Assembly (NCBI GenBank): GCA_947579605.1
Contig: OX388307.1
Coordinates: forward strand, 19,073,237-19,137,236
Direction: 5' to 3'
Length of the DNA stretch: 64,000 nucleotides
From: Athripsodes cinereus
Lineage: Eukaryota > Arthropoda > Insecta > Trichoptera > Leptoceridae
Shown here: in pieces, positions 47,968-61,921 of the stretch
Layout of the letters: each line of letters begins with the position of its first letter
Numbering within the stretch: position 1 is the stretch's first letter
Program-made: the position numbers and the translations under genes
Notes under the pieces: model-generated
Told to the model about the DNA's origin: nothing
The model's database searches: none
What the model saw: only the letters and a program-made list of their open reading frames with translations

Positions 47968-49775
47968 ATATATTTCATTTGAAATCTTCAAAATTTCTTA
48001 TCTATGTTAATTTCAAATAGTATTTAAGGCAAAGCAAAACTCACATTATTTACATTATGGTGTACCTAATCCCTTAAATAAAATTCAAATAATATAAATT
48101 TGTCTATAGACTTCTTACAGATGTAAAGTATCTGCGAGTGTATCCATTTTGTATATAACTCGAATAAGAGTGACTCATAATGAGAGGGTTAGTACCATGG
48201 GCGACCTCAGATTCAGGGGAGGGGAGGCATCCACTTTGTAAATTGATATGGAAATTTGAAATGTATCACAATCTCCCCATACCTATTTGTAAAATAATAT
48301 CACATATTTATAACATATTTCGGACCACTACATACCTATTTTAATTTTAACATATACTGCCTATTTTAATTTTAGCATATATCAAATGTGTTAACCTTTT
48401 TTAGGCCTTAATTTTCACAATTTGGTAATCTTCAAACCCTTCCCGTCGCTAGATGTTGAATTTTGTAGAAAATTTTGAAAAATTTCACGATCTCTTTTTA
48501 GAGCCATCATATAATATAGTAGCCTAACTTCTAAGGAGGCAGATTCCCACTCCTATGCCAATTTTTCATCCTATTCCCATAATCTAATATCTAATTTCTT
48601 AGTATTCTCGAGGTTATTGAGGGGGGCAGCTGCTCCTTTTTTCCACCACCTGGGTACATTCATGGCTGACTACTCAAAATGTATGATTGCAAAATAATTA
48701 TTGTGTATTTGCGGTATTTATACGTCGTGTCTACTAGTCTCGTTTTTCCGGAAGAAAATGGAAAAGTGAATACTGCATTATCAGAGCTAACGTGATACAT
48801 AGCAGTCTGGCCTGTATAGATTGGCTCAGCAGATAGGTAGGTACAAATTATTTTGTTTATTATTGTAAATCCGCGTTATTAGCTAGGCGGGTACTTACTT
48901 AAGCAGCAATTGTCACGGAACGGTGAGAAAAATATGCATTATTTATTGTCACTATAATTATGATAATATGAAACGTGAGAAAATCACGTTTTTAGATCTT
49001 ATTTAAATACAACCAATTTATATGTATGACGTCGTCGCATAATTATAATTTATATTCACTGTAAAGAAAATGGGAAAATGTTAATGTGCCAATGGGAAAA
49101 CATTAAAATAAGAGTTATTATTGATACTGTACATTTTTTCTTTTCTTTATAACGATACCAAGTAGATTATAAAATATGAAATTACAAGTTACACAATGTA
49201 GTTGGAAAATTATGTCAGAATAATAATTAGATTGACGAAATATTCACAAACGGTAAATCACAAGGATTTTATGTATAACTAGTATGACAACATATCAACG
49301 ATTCGATGATTCATTAATTGATAAAAAATGATTTACAATCATATCTTTGGTATGAAATCCTGCAAGTTGTAAACTTCCTTCCGTTGAATCATACAATGTT
49401 TCGGTTATTCTGTATAATATCTGAAGAGAATACAACATGATTAATATTAATAAATTCTATGTCTAAATTACAATTCATCATAGTTGTTGATCAAATAAAA
49501 CTAGGATATGTAACCAAAGTAATATGTTTGCGAATAGAACTTATTTATATTATTTTTTTACATTAATTGTAATATGTATCACATGTCTTCTTTAGGTAAT
49601 ATAATTATAAGATTGACAGACTCATTGATATAACCGAGTGAATAATTTTTGATAATATTTACCTATTTGAATATAATGTTATGTTATACAAACCATTATA
49701 TATTTTTAGTTATTATTTCTTATGTGTATTTTGATCATTATTCATTTAATATGTTTTAATTACTATTAACCATAT
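47968..49775. other. Intergenic or intronic; degenerate G-rich repeat-like patch at 48198-48670
   Basis: ACCATGGGCGACCTCAG and GGGGAGGGGAGGC at 48198-48235 and GAGGGGGGCAGCTGCTCC at 48616 resemble ends of degenerate DNA transposons, but no clean inverted pair was found. The rest is AT-rich with no gene. Confidence 0.35.
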
Positions 49776-50015
49776 TAAAAGAGATTCCCCTGATTGTGAA
49801 TGTGGAGATGTGCAGAGTGTGAGACACATAGTGCAGGACTTCCATCTCAAAAAATTTAGCGGGGATCTGCAGGACATCCACGAAGCAGGACCGGAGGCGG
49901 TGAACAGGCTCTCAACACTAGAGCCAAGACTGTATATAGAGGACACGACGCAGCCCACATGGGTTAAGATTCATCAACACCGGGCCATACGAAAACAAAC
50001 AAACAAACCATATTA
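49776..50015 (+). mobile_element. LINE fragment, sister copy of 12.1 kb element
   Basis: The frame reads KRDSPDCECGDVQSVRHIVQ and then LQDIHEAGPEAVNRLSTLEP, ending with stop TAA at 50014-50016. It lacks the premature stop of the 12 kb copy but has Phe in place of the final zinc-ligand-like Cys (VQDF against VQDC). An AAAC repeat tail follows (about 49990-50008). 5'-truncated just upstream of KRDSPDC. Confidence 0.85.
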
Positions 50016-52040
50016 AACTAGTGTTATAAATTTTACTAATAATTTTAATTTTGTTTTTCTTCTTGTTAGTGGTTATTCCTTGTCTTGATTTAATTTGCGT
50101 TTTTTGTTTGCGTTTTATAAATAAATTAGTGACATTAACTTCATGAATTTTAACATTTTTCTTGTAATTTTAGCTTGTTTATGTAAATGTTACTTTAGCT
50201 TGTGTACCTATGTTATTTTCAATTCCATAGAAAATATAAATAGACAGATTTGATACCTATAATTACGCATTAATGTCTCATTGTACTAAGTACATGTTGT
50301 TTGTATATTCTAACAAATAATGTGAATAAGTCGTATGCACACACATGTACTGGGTACCTAATTATGTGTTTGTATCGTTTAAAGCTGTATAGGAAAGCGG
50401 AATATCTCAAAATCATTTGGCATGACGGTTCTAAAAGAACTCACTTGATTATAGTTATAATTACCTGTTATAAGATAAAAAAAGTAGGTGGTTACTACAT
50501 AAATCTGTACCTACATCTCGCAGCAATATGTTATAATAAAAATATCTACTACAGACAAGTATCTATAGGTACCTAATATTTATATCGTCATGCTTCATTG
50601 TCAAACATTCATCGCATCGCACATCTCTCTGGATTGTCAGATACACATTTGCATAAGAAGCCCATTGAACAAATAAAACCTTCACAAATACTGTTCAATA
50701 AAAATAACAATCTTAGCAATTTGTTTTAAAAATAAGCCATTTTGTGGGAAAACCACCGCATGGGTTCAACAACACATCTCAAACAATTCTACAAAACTTT
50801 TACTTTGAATATTCTATAAAACTTTTATTTAGTCTCCGGAGTTGTATATTTATAGTTAGGTACTCTAATATTATGTATACTGATTATTATTAAGTGTGTT
50901 ATATGAAGGACTTAGTCGAAAACATTCTTAAGGATAAATAGTTTTAATAATTTGCCACTGATATAAATCACAAGTATTTCACAAATCACTCGTATCTGGT
51001 GGAATGCCGTAAATAAAAAAAATCACTAGTAAAAGATTTATATTTTAAATATAGACCAAGGTATAATTTATTTCTCGTATGAAATTTGTTATTTATAATT
51101 GATGCAATCCAGTTTACAGTATTTTCTATTATTAAAAAAATTATTACCAATTTAAAATACAAATTATTTACATTCACAAAACAAGATGTGAACGGGAAAA
51201 TGATATAACGGCATACTAGGAAAATATGACTAATATTAAAATTCTAATGTAACAGAATCTGTCTTACTTATCCTCAGTGGGGTTGAAAAAATTATGTAAT
51301 TTCAGAAAAACTAATATTTATCTTTTTTAATGGAAATTCATATAACAGATAGCTGCAATCCCTAAGATTTGAAACAAAACCAAAAATTTCCATGCGTTGA
51401 TGTCTATTGTGCACTCCATGTTGATATATATGTAAGTACCTACCTATTATTTAAAGGCACAGCGCACATCTCTAATAAGCTTGTTAGGATGCGGTGCGGT
51501 GCTCACTACTTACATCCATACTATGGTGAAAGTTGTTCGACTTATATTCTGTGTGACACTTATTATAGATATTATTATACTACAACCATGCACACCTACC
51601 TACCTATCAGTGACGTCATGACACTTCTTAGCACAGAGATAATGTTACCGGCACCACATTATTATACCTACGTGCTTTAATATGTCTAAGTCTTGAGATA
51701 TTATTATACAGTATATATCTGCCGTGTTTATTATTTGGCTTGGTTTCATTAACACACTTAGATAGTCCGCGAATGATATTATGATAATAATATTAATAAT
51801 GATATTATAACCATTCGATGAAGTAACACTTATTAAATATGACTATTACGTTTGTATGTAGATACTAGATAGGTATAGGCATGTTACGCAAAACAAGTAT
51901 CGCGAACTCTTATTGAGGTAGGTATAGGAATGCACAATTAGGTATCAATATGAATGTAACATTTATATAATATGGCTTTGGTTAAGATTATGTTAGATAA
52001 TAATGACTCGGTGACAATTTTCCCATACATCAACACAATG
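50016..52040. other. Intergenic or intronic, no gene seen
   Basis: AT-rich. Frames at 50301-50576 and 51369-51680 are of chance length with no recognised domain. Confidence 0.55.
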
Positions 52041-52226
52041 CTATGACAAAACCAATCAGAAACCTCGATTGGAGAACCATGTCTACACAATGCAACATTG
52101 TGCAGAATCTAATCGGAAGAAGTGAGAAAGGTGTCCTAACGCTTACGAATTGGCTCAAGGCTGGCTTAAGTGATCACTTTCGGTGTCCATGGACAACGTT
52201 CACCAATCCCACCATTCTCACTGTCA
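52041..52226 (+). repeat. Family F repeat, direct copy
   Basis: Runs from CTATGACAAAACCAATCAG through GGAGAACCATGTCTACACA and AATCGGAAGAAGTGAGAAAG to CACTGTCACGATG. Its near-identical complement is at 52546-52741. The 63-codon frame over it and the 77-codon minus-strand frame in the other copy are the same translated repeat and are probably not genes. Confidence 0.85.
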
Positions 52227-52387
52227 CGATGTAAGGTCCACCAATCGAGAGACGCTTTATGCAAACCTTAGAAGCAACCATCTTTTTGGGATCTCATTTT
52301 TCAGATCTCAAATAGATCGCGATCTCCCGTCTAAATGGCGCTGTAACAATTAAGTTCAATACTTTATCGGCTGCTAGTTCGACCAGT
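52227..52387. other. Unique segment between family F copies
   Basis: GC-richer than surroundings (CAATCGAGAGACGC, GATCGCGATCTCCCG). No second copy in the window. Probably part of the family F source element. Confidence 0.4.
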
Positions 52388-52803
52388 CAGCAACAAATGT
52401 TTAGAATATTTACTAATTTTTTTATTGTTTAACCGGATTTGGGTGCAGATGACGAACGAACGGTGAACGTTGTCCATGGACAACGTTCACCAATTCCACC
52501 ATTCTCACTGTCACGATGCAAGGTCATCGTCACAGTGACAGTGACAGTTCATCGTGACAGTGAGAATGGTGGAATTGGTGAACGTTGTCCATGGACACCG
52601 AAAGTCATCACTTAAGCCAGCCTTGAGCCAATTCGTAAGCGTTGGGACACCTTTCTCACTTCTTCCGATTAGATTCTGCACAATGTTGCATTGCGTAGAC
52701 ATGGTTCTCCAATCGAGGTTTCTGATTGGTTTTGTCATCTGCACTCAAATCCGGTTAAACAATAAAAAAAAAAAAAAAAAATTAGTAAATATTCTAAACA
52801 TTT
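52388..52803. repeat. Family F large inverted repeat with one arm internally deleted
   Basis: The left arm 52388-52455 (GTTTAGAATATTTACTAA, GTTTAACCGGATTTGG, GCAGATGAC) is mirrored by 52735-52803. The inner left arm 52464-52519 (CGTTGTCCATGGACAACG, CCACCATTCTCACTGTCACG) is mirrored by 52551-52595. The ~140 bp between these parts on the right arm are missing on the left, but exist as the direct copy at 52041-52226. The centre is a short GTGACAGTGACAGT repeat. An A run of 18 lies at 52763-52780. Confidence 0.85.
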
Positions 52804-53971
52804 TTTACAATGCTATGAATTCAATAAATTACACCCGCACTCTAACCAATTGCAATAATGTGCAATTCTTGATATTTTTAAGAGGAACGCTTTGAATAAA
52901 ATTGTGGCGAAAGATCATAATTATTGGTATTGAAATATTCAAACATACACACATATCTATTTACGATGATTTGGAATACAGTACCTAAAAGCAGCTCTTG
53001 TGCATTGTCTTGATGAATTTGTCAATACGGATCTTGTTGACATTCAGAAATACATAGACATACCTACAAATTATTTTTTAGTAAATATATCACAGATGGG
53101 ATATTAAAGACTTAGAATGGAATATCAGTACAGTAGGTAATTTTTCTATCGATCGCAGCATTAGTTTATTTCGCAGTTTAAATAAGATTTTTATTTATTT
53201 TGATATACGGCACAACTCAGAACAACTGCCACCTACTAAAATACCCACTGATGAGGGATGGCTGAATATGAAATCGATTATACCTATTTTTGACAAACAA
53301 TTGACTATGTATAGCTCTGTTTGATAATTAGGTTATGGATTTTTTATATGTAAAACCGTGTTGCAAAAAAGTAAATACATTAGTAATAGAATTTTTTATT
53401 TTGCTAAACTATAATGGACTCATAAAGTTTAGAAACTGCTGACAGAATGCACGCATGTTTATTTTCTCTTTTTTTAATATTGGACAAAAATAAATCTCAT
53501 TAAATAACTACAAGTACACTATCTTAAGAAAATAATAATTCACTCTCCTATTCCCTATCTCATTAATTAAGGCTTACGATGCATTTCGTGATTAATTAAA
53601 TTGCGCGACATAAACAACTATTTATATTTATGTGACACACCATAATTATGCAAATGTATTATTATATATCTGTACGATTTCTTTTCTGTCTCAAAATTTG
53701 ATTGTCATAATAATAGAAGATTTGAAAAGGAACACGCATAGCTCACATGCTATATAAAATATATTAAATCAAAATAAATATCTTACTTGAGCCAAGACCT
53801 TCATATTTTTACATATAGGTATTACTCACAATAATTAATTTAAAACTTCATATTGTGTACAATGTATTGATAAGATAGTGTATAGGTATGTACATATTAT
53901 AATATATTTTGTAATATATGTGTACAATTCTATTCTAGTGAAGATGATTTTGCGGCTAGGTTTAAGTTTAA
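52804..53971. other. Intergenic or intronic, no gene seen
   Basis: AT-rich, no feature recognised. Confidence 0.6.
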
Positions 53972-54045
53972 AGATGAAACTTTCGGAGCTTCCCGTGTAC
54001 GAGGATTTTGGCTCTGAAGAATGACGTTTTCCCGAAGTTTCATCT
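53972..54045. repeat. Hairpin with 15-17-bp arms
   Basis: AGATGAAACTTTCGGAG at 53972-53988 is mirrored by CCCGAAGTTTCATCT at 54031-54045 with a GC-richer loop of ~42 bp. May be the remnant of a MITE. Confidence 0.5.
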
Positions 54046-56044
54046 GGATCTGATTGATATCTTCATTATTGTACTCAATATTAATACACATCTTTATTAT
54101 TGTAGCACATGTATCATAATGTGTTTTAATAAATATTCATAATATGTTTACAATATCATGCTGTAAGCTTTGTTTTCATTATAAATAATATAGCATCTGA
54201 CGTACATTAAGATATTGTGTTGGTTTCCTTTTTTATACTATTTATATTATTTTTTTTATAATATCTACGTGTGTTCGTGTGCATTTTAAGATAATTATTG
54301 AATTTTACTGTACAGCACTATATGAGTGGTTTATATTTTAGGAAATACCAAAATAATCTCCGTTTTTGAATATGAATAATTTATAGATATCTCAAGGTGA
54401 AATATTTGTTTTAATATAATTATACATATTTTATTAATATTGCACACGTATGTATTGCTATTATCATTCATAGTTCCGACAGTAAATAAATTAAATAAAT
54501 GTGTTATATAAAACTACACCTGAATAAATTTTTACCTAATTATTATTAAACATATGTATTTACTTTATTTGAGTATTTATTTTTCGCATGCACGGTGCGC
54601 AGATAGATATATTGATAAAAATAGTAAACAAACAAAACTCACTTCAAAATGCGTGATTTTTTTCACGTTTTTTTTTAAATTTTATTTTTGTACTCTAGAA
54701 TAAGTTTACTTAGTGAAAACAATCATTTTTATATTATAGTTGTACAAACTATAAACAAATTAAAATGAAAAGACTAGATGATTAGTTGAGGAACTTCTTT
54801 CAATCGACCCTGATACTCCCGACGAAATTTGTATATAATTATATTTTAATAGTTTACCATTACTTAAGTCGTGTTACACATGCGATTGAACTACATAATA
54901 CATTATAATGTTTGTATCTAATGAATTATAACAATGGTAAACAACCCATAATCTTAATTACTTTTCATTACAGTAAATAATTCGTAATTTTCTGTGAACC
55001 TTTCGATTGTGTAAGCCAACAATTATTTCGTAACTCACAGCTGATAGCAAACACCTACTACTTTTATATAGGCACTTACTCATGCAGGTAGAAATAATGA
55101 ATATAAGAAATTCTACAGTCACTCGATATTTAATTTTGACGCTGATCCTAATGAAATAACAACAGTAGCCGCTACTTTATTTTAGCATCTAATTAACAAT
55201 AAATTGATGGATGCTAATTGATCATTTGCAGAATTATTATGTCAGTTGTATAAGAGATTATTATGCGTGCTTGATGATGGGTGATGGATGTTTCTATGTT
55301 CTCTTTGTGGTCCAGGTATTTATTGCAATAAGGAGAGAATTCCAGTTATTTTCCTTTGTCTGTAGTGGACTGTATATTTGATTTTGATTCCTTCCTTGTT
55401 CTCCAATATGTTAAAAAAGGGAATATGTAGTAAATCACTATTTAAACTATTTAACTTTTATTATGCAAAAACAACAATGAACACATAACTTTATAAATGT
55501 ATAATTTGATATAAACGTGGTAAGTTAATGTATGCTGTATGATCCGACTACACCCGAAAGAAGCAAGAAAGAGAATAATTAGAATATTGAACACATGACG
55601 GTACTTGTTACAAACTTTTTTATACAACAACAAATAATGACAACAATTCTTTGCTACGGTTGATTTTCAGAATACATTTAGCGTGGTCATACAAAAACTG
55701 GCATGACCGTATTTATATTTCAATTTGTCTATATGAACTTTGCAATGCATCACACAGATGTCGGTAGGCTGTCCTTTTATTTATTTAAAACCAAACAAGA
55801 TTATGAATTTATCCAATGCGATTATGTTACAATTAATGAAAAAGGTTCTATGTGGATTCTTCCTATTCCAAACAAACGTTATTGAGTATCTGTTATACAA
55901 CATTTTACGCTCTTGTTGATACTTAAATAGGTATTATGATTATCTTGAAATACAGAGAAGTCAAACAACTCTGTTTTTTTACTAAATGTAATAAATCTAT
56001 TACGGTCAGAATGAAAAAAAAATACATTAGAGCACTATGATTGT
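54046..56044. other. Intergenic or intronic, no gene seen
   Basis: AT-rich, no feature recognised; short frames at 55451-55885 have chance-like length. Confidence 0.6.
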
Positions 56045-56145
56045 TATGAGAAGAGGTAACCTAGTCGGAACAAAGAAGCTCTGGATAGAGAAGACTGGTT
56101 TTTGCCCTGTCCTCTCTGGAGTAGCGTTAAAAGGGGAATGATTGA
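56045..56145 (+). mobile_element. Decayed LINE 3' end, relative of 42.8 kb copy
   Basis: AGAAGAGGTAACCTAGTCGG, AGAAGACTGGTTTTTGCCCT and GGAGTAGCGTTAAAAGGGG align with the 42784-42890 sequence. The coding frame is broken by substitutions and small indels. Confidence 0.7.
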
Positions 56146-58200
56146 TTGTTTATACATAAATATTTAATTTATTATAGTACACAATTATTACCATAAATTA
56201 GTAAAATCCCAATTCTTCTCTCTGTAATAACTATGCATTTGGTAATTTGAGAATGCATTTTACTTTATTTAATTATGTTTCACCTATGTCTGATAAAGTA
56301 ATAATTTGATTAATAGTTACGAATATTTACTTTGAAATTTGAGAGGCATTAGACAAATAAACTGTATAAATTGACCTACTTAAAAATCGGTTAGGTAGTT
56401 AAAAAGATACTTTGTTGGTTGCCAATTGATCTAATTAAATATGTGATTGTTTTTACAATCATAAGTAAGATTTTTTATATTTCTCACTGTTCAGACAATT
56501 TGACAACAGTATATTGTATAAAATTATTTAAAACAATTATCAACCTTCGTCTTCATAGATTAACATCACCACATCTTATAAACTCATGGAAATCAAACAA
56601 ATAACAGTAAGTACAATGATGAATTAAACATTAGTAATAGCAGTATACACTATTATGATTCTGCCAAGGTCGTATTTATATTCACCAATTATTTGAATAA
56701 CTCTGTGTATAAAAAGTTACAAATAAATCTAGTACACGACCCCGTGGCATATATTTTATCTTAATGCTGTTATCGGTGTTTTGATTTGTATTACGTAGAT
56801 ATCTATATTTTTTATGTCAATGTGAATGGGCCTAACTAATGAGGTAATATTTCTTTTAAATATGCATATATTTTTTTTAATTTGAATTGCATGATTAAGT
56901 ACATCTAAAATTAAGCTTTGATTGATACTTATCGCTGTTCTATCTTTAAAATATCTCTCGTACTAAAGCGGTGTAGCGTAAATTAAACAAAATAGGTATT
57001 TAAAAGTATAACCTTTGCCATCGCAATAATTTTTTGCATTAAATAATTTTGTACTGAAAATATTTTTTGATTAATTGTGCATATAGGAGAATTTTATCTT
57101 CCGATAAATAAATTTTATTTACATAGAACTGTGTCGATATTAAATAATCGTCATGCCCAAAATGTAACGTCAGATCTGCAAAAATATCTTCAATATACAC
57201 AATAATTGCCGAATAAATATAATAATAGTATAGCTCGTACTAAGTACAACAATACAGTATTACCTCCACTGCTCCCCCACCCGCATCACTTGGTTCATAT
57301 CTACAAAACAAACGGTTGTCGATAAACATACCTACCAAAGTAAAATAACCGTTATGATGTCTTCTGTCTTCTGATATTCATGTTGATTATTGATCTACAA
57401 AACATAAACTAACTTTGTTTAACTTGACCAATCAAGACATGTAGTAAAAGGATTCTTTATTTGTGGATTCCCTGAGAATTGTATGTAATTTGACTTATAA
57501 TAAATTGAGTATGCATAAATGTTGTTTTCAATCAATACATGTGCCAAATTGTATACAACATCTGAACCTAAGTGACATAACACTACGCAATAAATAATAA
57601 TATCTACTATTGCATATTGACTGTATCAAGTTGAATGTAACATGCTTTACATAACCCCAATACAAATACAAGACATCAAACTACAGAAACTAGCTAAGTG
57701 GGTTTGTAGATGTATTTGCTTAATCAGCTAGGCACCAACATATGTAGTGTGTTTGTAGATAAATAAATACACTCAAAAACAATTTCTATTAACTATCTTC
57801 TTCTTTTTAATTATTTTACAGTAAATTGAATGATAATTTAATAAATTCAGTTAGGTATTTTAATAAAAAGAAAAATTTTATGTAGGTACCAAAGAATGAT
57901 GTAGACTGATTTCTCTTCTATTTTATGGACGCTGATGAGGACATGTTACATAATATGCAAATTTAATCTTTTTAGCAGTAGACACAAACAATTATTCGAT
58001 AAAATCAAGTATGTAATATTACTAAGTAAGTACATACATGTAATTTCAAAAATACCAAACTATTATGTACAGGTGACCGCAAAAAAAAATTGTAAAGTAA
58101 GCAATAACTTACTTGTAGGTTTTTCTAACACATTAATATGCTACATAATATTTAATATTTCTATTTCTCATAAATCTTAAATATTTTTAACTGACATGCA
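56146..58200. other. Intergenic or intronic, no gene seen
   Basis: AT-rich, no feature recognised. Confidence 0.6.
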
Positions 58201-58264
58201 ATTCAGAAACATAACCATGTTATTCTCTCTAAATTCAGAAACAAAATCATGTTATTCTTTTCAA
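58201..58264 (+). repeat. Two-copy 32-bp tandem duplication
   Basis: ATTCAGAAACATAACCATG... and ATTCAGAAACAAAATCATG..., each ending TTATTCT plus a C/T stretch, follow one another. Confidence 0.7.
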
Positions 58265-58680
58265 ATTGATGGTGATGATCTTGGATGATTTGTTTCTTTT
58301 GGTGCTGTTTTACATTTTTTTTTGGTATCTCAAAGGCGTTTTCCATACAAATATCTACATTAAATTTTGTAACACTAACTGCGGAGGGTTATTTCAAGTT
58401 ATTCAAATAGCGTATCAACCACTCTATAGAAGAAAAAACTTTATCTACATATTTACTCTCTGTTTCTTGCCAGAATCATAATAAAAATCTTCGATTTTAA
58501 GTACAAATATCTACCCATAAACAACAAAGAATTGTGATAGCAGATTCGAGAAATTTTATAAAATCAATAAGGAATTTAAAAAAACTTAATAAAATTGCAG
58601 TGTTTTCTTAACTTTATCATGCGTATTGATAATTTTTATCAGGTGTATAGTTTATAAAAAAAATTACGTTTTAAGTTATA
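58265..58680. other. Intergenic or intronic, no gene seen
   Basis: A 71-codon frame at 58266-58481 has no recognised domain. Otherwise AT-rich. Confidence 0.55.
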
Positions 58681-58960
58681 TTGCTACTACTACTACTACT
58701 ATACCATCACGGCACATCCCACAAGTGGGGTAGCCAGCAGATCAGCTGCATGTAAGAAACATGCAAACAGTCCTCATCGTGCCAATATAAAATCAAGACA
58801 TTCAGGATGGGTGGCAAACCTCATCGCTGAATTTAAGATGTATAATGTCTTAATTTTTTCGAATACCTGCCTTTTACAGGACACTCGAAAACTTACGCAG
58901 AAGAGTGGGAGACCAATTCTTTACCGGGTGCTCCACGGGATTGCATAGCTTCATTTATCA
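58681..58960 (-). mobile_element. Retroposon family A copy 8, longest copy
   Basis: On plus it begins with a CTA microsatellite (CTACTACTACTACTACTA), then CCATCACGGCACATCCCAC, GGGGTAGCCAGCAGATCAG and ATGGGTGGCAAACCTCATC, and continues about 120 bp further (ACACTCGAAAACTTACGCAG, ACCGGGTGCTCCACGGG) than copy 2. Read on minus, the microsatellite is the 3' tail. No clean target duplication. It gives the best view of the family's 5' direction. Confidence 0.75.
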
Positions 58961-61875
58961 ATTTGGGCAAAACTTTATTGCGATGCATGAATGAATGTTG
59001 ACGAATGAGTTCATTGAGGTTAATTATCTAGTTACTTAGACACCAGCAAATTGACCATTATTATTTGTGTTGAGAGAAATTTTATTTTAAAAACCACATT
59101 CAGAAAATAAACATATTCATTCTCAACGGAAAAAGAGATTAAACTTGAAAGTTGAATTATCCGCAATTTTATGTCTATTCTACTTTTTACATTGGTAATA
59201 ATGTGTAAACTTCACACCAAAGATCTTCGAAAATCATTCACAGAGATCATGTTTGAAATTATTTAAATTTTTGTGTTTACACTCCAACTTAGTTGTTATA
59301 TCCACATATATATACTACAAAAATGGATATTTATTTAAATATTTGAACAACAAACAATAACAAATTTGTCTTTTACAATACATGATTAAACAAACAACAT
59401 TACATAATCTTCATAAGTATAGAAAAAATCTACTAAATTCAGTTAAAAACAAAACAAATCAATATTTCATATATTATATACATAGGATATCTAATACGTA
59501 GGTACTAATAATATTACATTTTGTTAAAACATTGTCTAAATATTTTTCATACTCCTTACCTTGAAATATGATGATACCTCATCAATTTAAAACATTAACT
59601 CATGTATATTCATCAAGTAATTACACAATCAAAATCTAGAAGCAGTATCGAGCAGGTAACTACAACATTTACATACATAATACAGTAATAATACGCATTG
59701 TGTTATTGAGGCAAGTACACTTATGTACTTTATACTTACCATACATGTTCAATCCAACACATCATTTGTAATGGTTCCAACTAGGATGCACCAATCGCAC
59801 TATTCAGTTTCAACTACCTGCTCTTATGTATGATAATATTAAATAACGATTATTACCTTGAAAACATGGAAGGAGTTGTCAATTAATAAGAGAATATTGA
59901 TTCCGTAATATTGTGTATCTTGAAAAATTCTATTATTTCGGTTAGGCTCATGCAATGCGAATGCATATAATAATATAACTATATGAAAGTGAATATGTAT
60001 AGTAGGTAGGTACTCACTAGGTAGGTATATGTATTTTATACTATATACGTACGAGACTATTATCACTTTACACATGTACCCACATGCATAATATATTTCA
60101 AGATCGATAAATTCAAAATGATTGACCTTGCTATTTTATTACTTGCACTTGTCGATTAGCACCTGAGTCACTGTCTTTCATTCCACAACCGTATCTGCCT
60201 GACACAATTTAACTAGTAAGACGCACCTTCAGACGAATCTTCCTCACACAACTCTGCATTGCCATAATTTTCAAAATAATTTAGTATAAATATTTGGATA
60301 CTTTGAAACAGATATCAAATATTAATCTCACAGTAGATATGATCAGAAACTTAATTTCATATAGCTTTAAAAATAAACTTAGATAAAAGCTGACATTGGA
60401 AACCTTCTTGTTTTTTTTTATAGAAACGACAACATCAGTATAATATTAAAGTGATTGATGTTCTCCATAAAATGAGACAAGATAAAGATGATAGGTAGCC
60501 GGAATATGTGTACATGGGATAATGTCGAAGCGAAGATACAGATACCTATATAATATGGCAATAATATTGTGTTCGCGGATATTTCTGAGGTCTCTTCAAG
60601 GGTCAGTCTGAAGTAAACAACCGGTTTGCTTCTCATGTCATCTTCTGCTATATTATTTATTTAAGAAAATGAGAGTTATTGACCTACTCGCTCACATTTT
60701 GTTGAGTGTCACAAATCGTGGAAGTTTTGGTTAGACTCGTATCATACTTCGTTGTCTAGACCTTAATCATTCTATCGTTCTTATCGTTTTGATCTAAATA
60801 TATACAACCCTAATCATATTTTACAAGTTGCTGTTTTGTCAAACTGTCTAAACATAATGTCTTAAATAAATATTTTTATATATATTTCAAAAAGAGAATT
60901 ATGATTGATTAATTTTGGTACGTAAAAAACTTGATCACGAAGGTTTAAATTCTTTATGGTAGCGTGCATTAGGCTAAGCAAAATAAACCTGTATTATATC
61001 AGAATATCATTGCGTTAACATGAAACGTATACACAATTTTAATTGTATCGCTATCAATTAATAAACAAATTAAATAAGAAGGTTTCGAATAATGATACCC
61101 TATGAATGTTTATAGGGATAATTTTTAAATAATATAATAACTTTAATAAAAAAATGCAATTCACCTAAACATAAACCCCTTTCAAATAACGTATAAAATA
61201 AACTGTATTATAATATTTTAATTATTATGGTGATTAACTAACATATATATTTGTATCTAATTATACCTAATATCCAGGATGCCCAATAAAATGTGTAAAA
61301 AAAATACCTAATACCTATACTTTTACAGGTGTATTGAGAGTTTCAGAATAAATACGAGAACACTAAAAAATAAAATAATGCAAAATCGTCAAACTCGTAT
61401 AAAGAGAGATTTTATTCTCCATGTCATGCAAAAAAAAGTTAAAAATTGTGTGGAATCAACAATTTGAAAATTTATTCCCTGAGGGTTAAATCCCAGTTCA
61501 AAGTGTTTACCGTAAATATTACAATATTGAGGAAAACCTTAATCACTAATGATCTTGTTTAAATACTGAAAGTGTCAAAGTCACAGACATAAATATAGAC
61601 GAATAAGTGACGTCAATTTATTTAAAATAGGTACATATTATAATAGGTATATATGTATTATTATAAATGTAGACCTTGGACATTATTATACCTTGGACAT
61701 ACATATGTAGGTATTATCTAGATAGGTATTTATATGATGCGTAAACTGAGTGATAATACACGCAATAAACATAACTTACATACATATCGTACAATCTGCT
61801 GTCTGGGAAATATTATTATCCATTATTTATTGTATACAAGCACTGATAGAATTTGACTCTTGATATATGCTACCT
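58961..61875. other. Intergenic or intronic, no gene seen
   Basis: AT-rich with TAGGTA/TACCTA words near 60000-60030 and 61630-61730. No ORF or repeat family was recognised. Confidence 0.6.
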
Positions 61876-61921
61876 AATTACTACTACCGCTACTACTATG
61901 CCATCACAGCACTACACATAA

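Noticed and set aside
47582..47991. Open frames on both strands over the LINE 3' UTR and the GC-rich element
   Set aside because: GC-rich DNA has fewer stops; no domains, and the positions are explained by the LINE and the inverted-end element.
52043..52744. Two opposing 63- and 77-codon ORFs with near-identical products
   Set aside because: They are translations of the same inverted repeat; identity reflects the repeat and not selection on protein.
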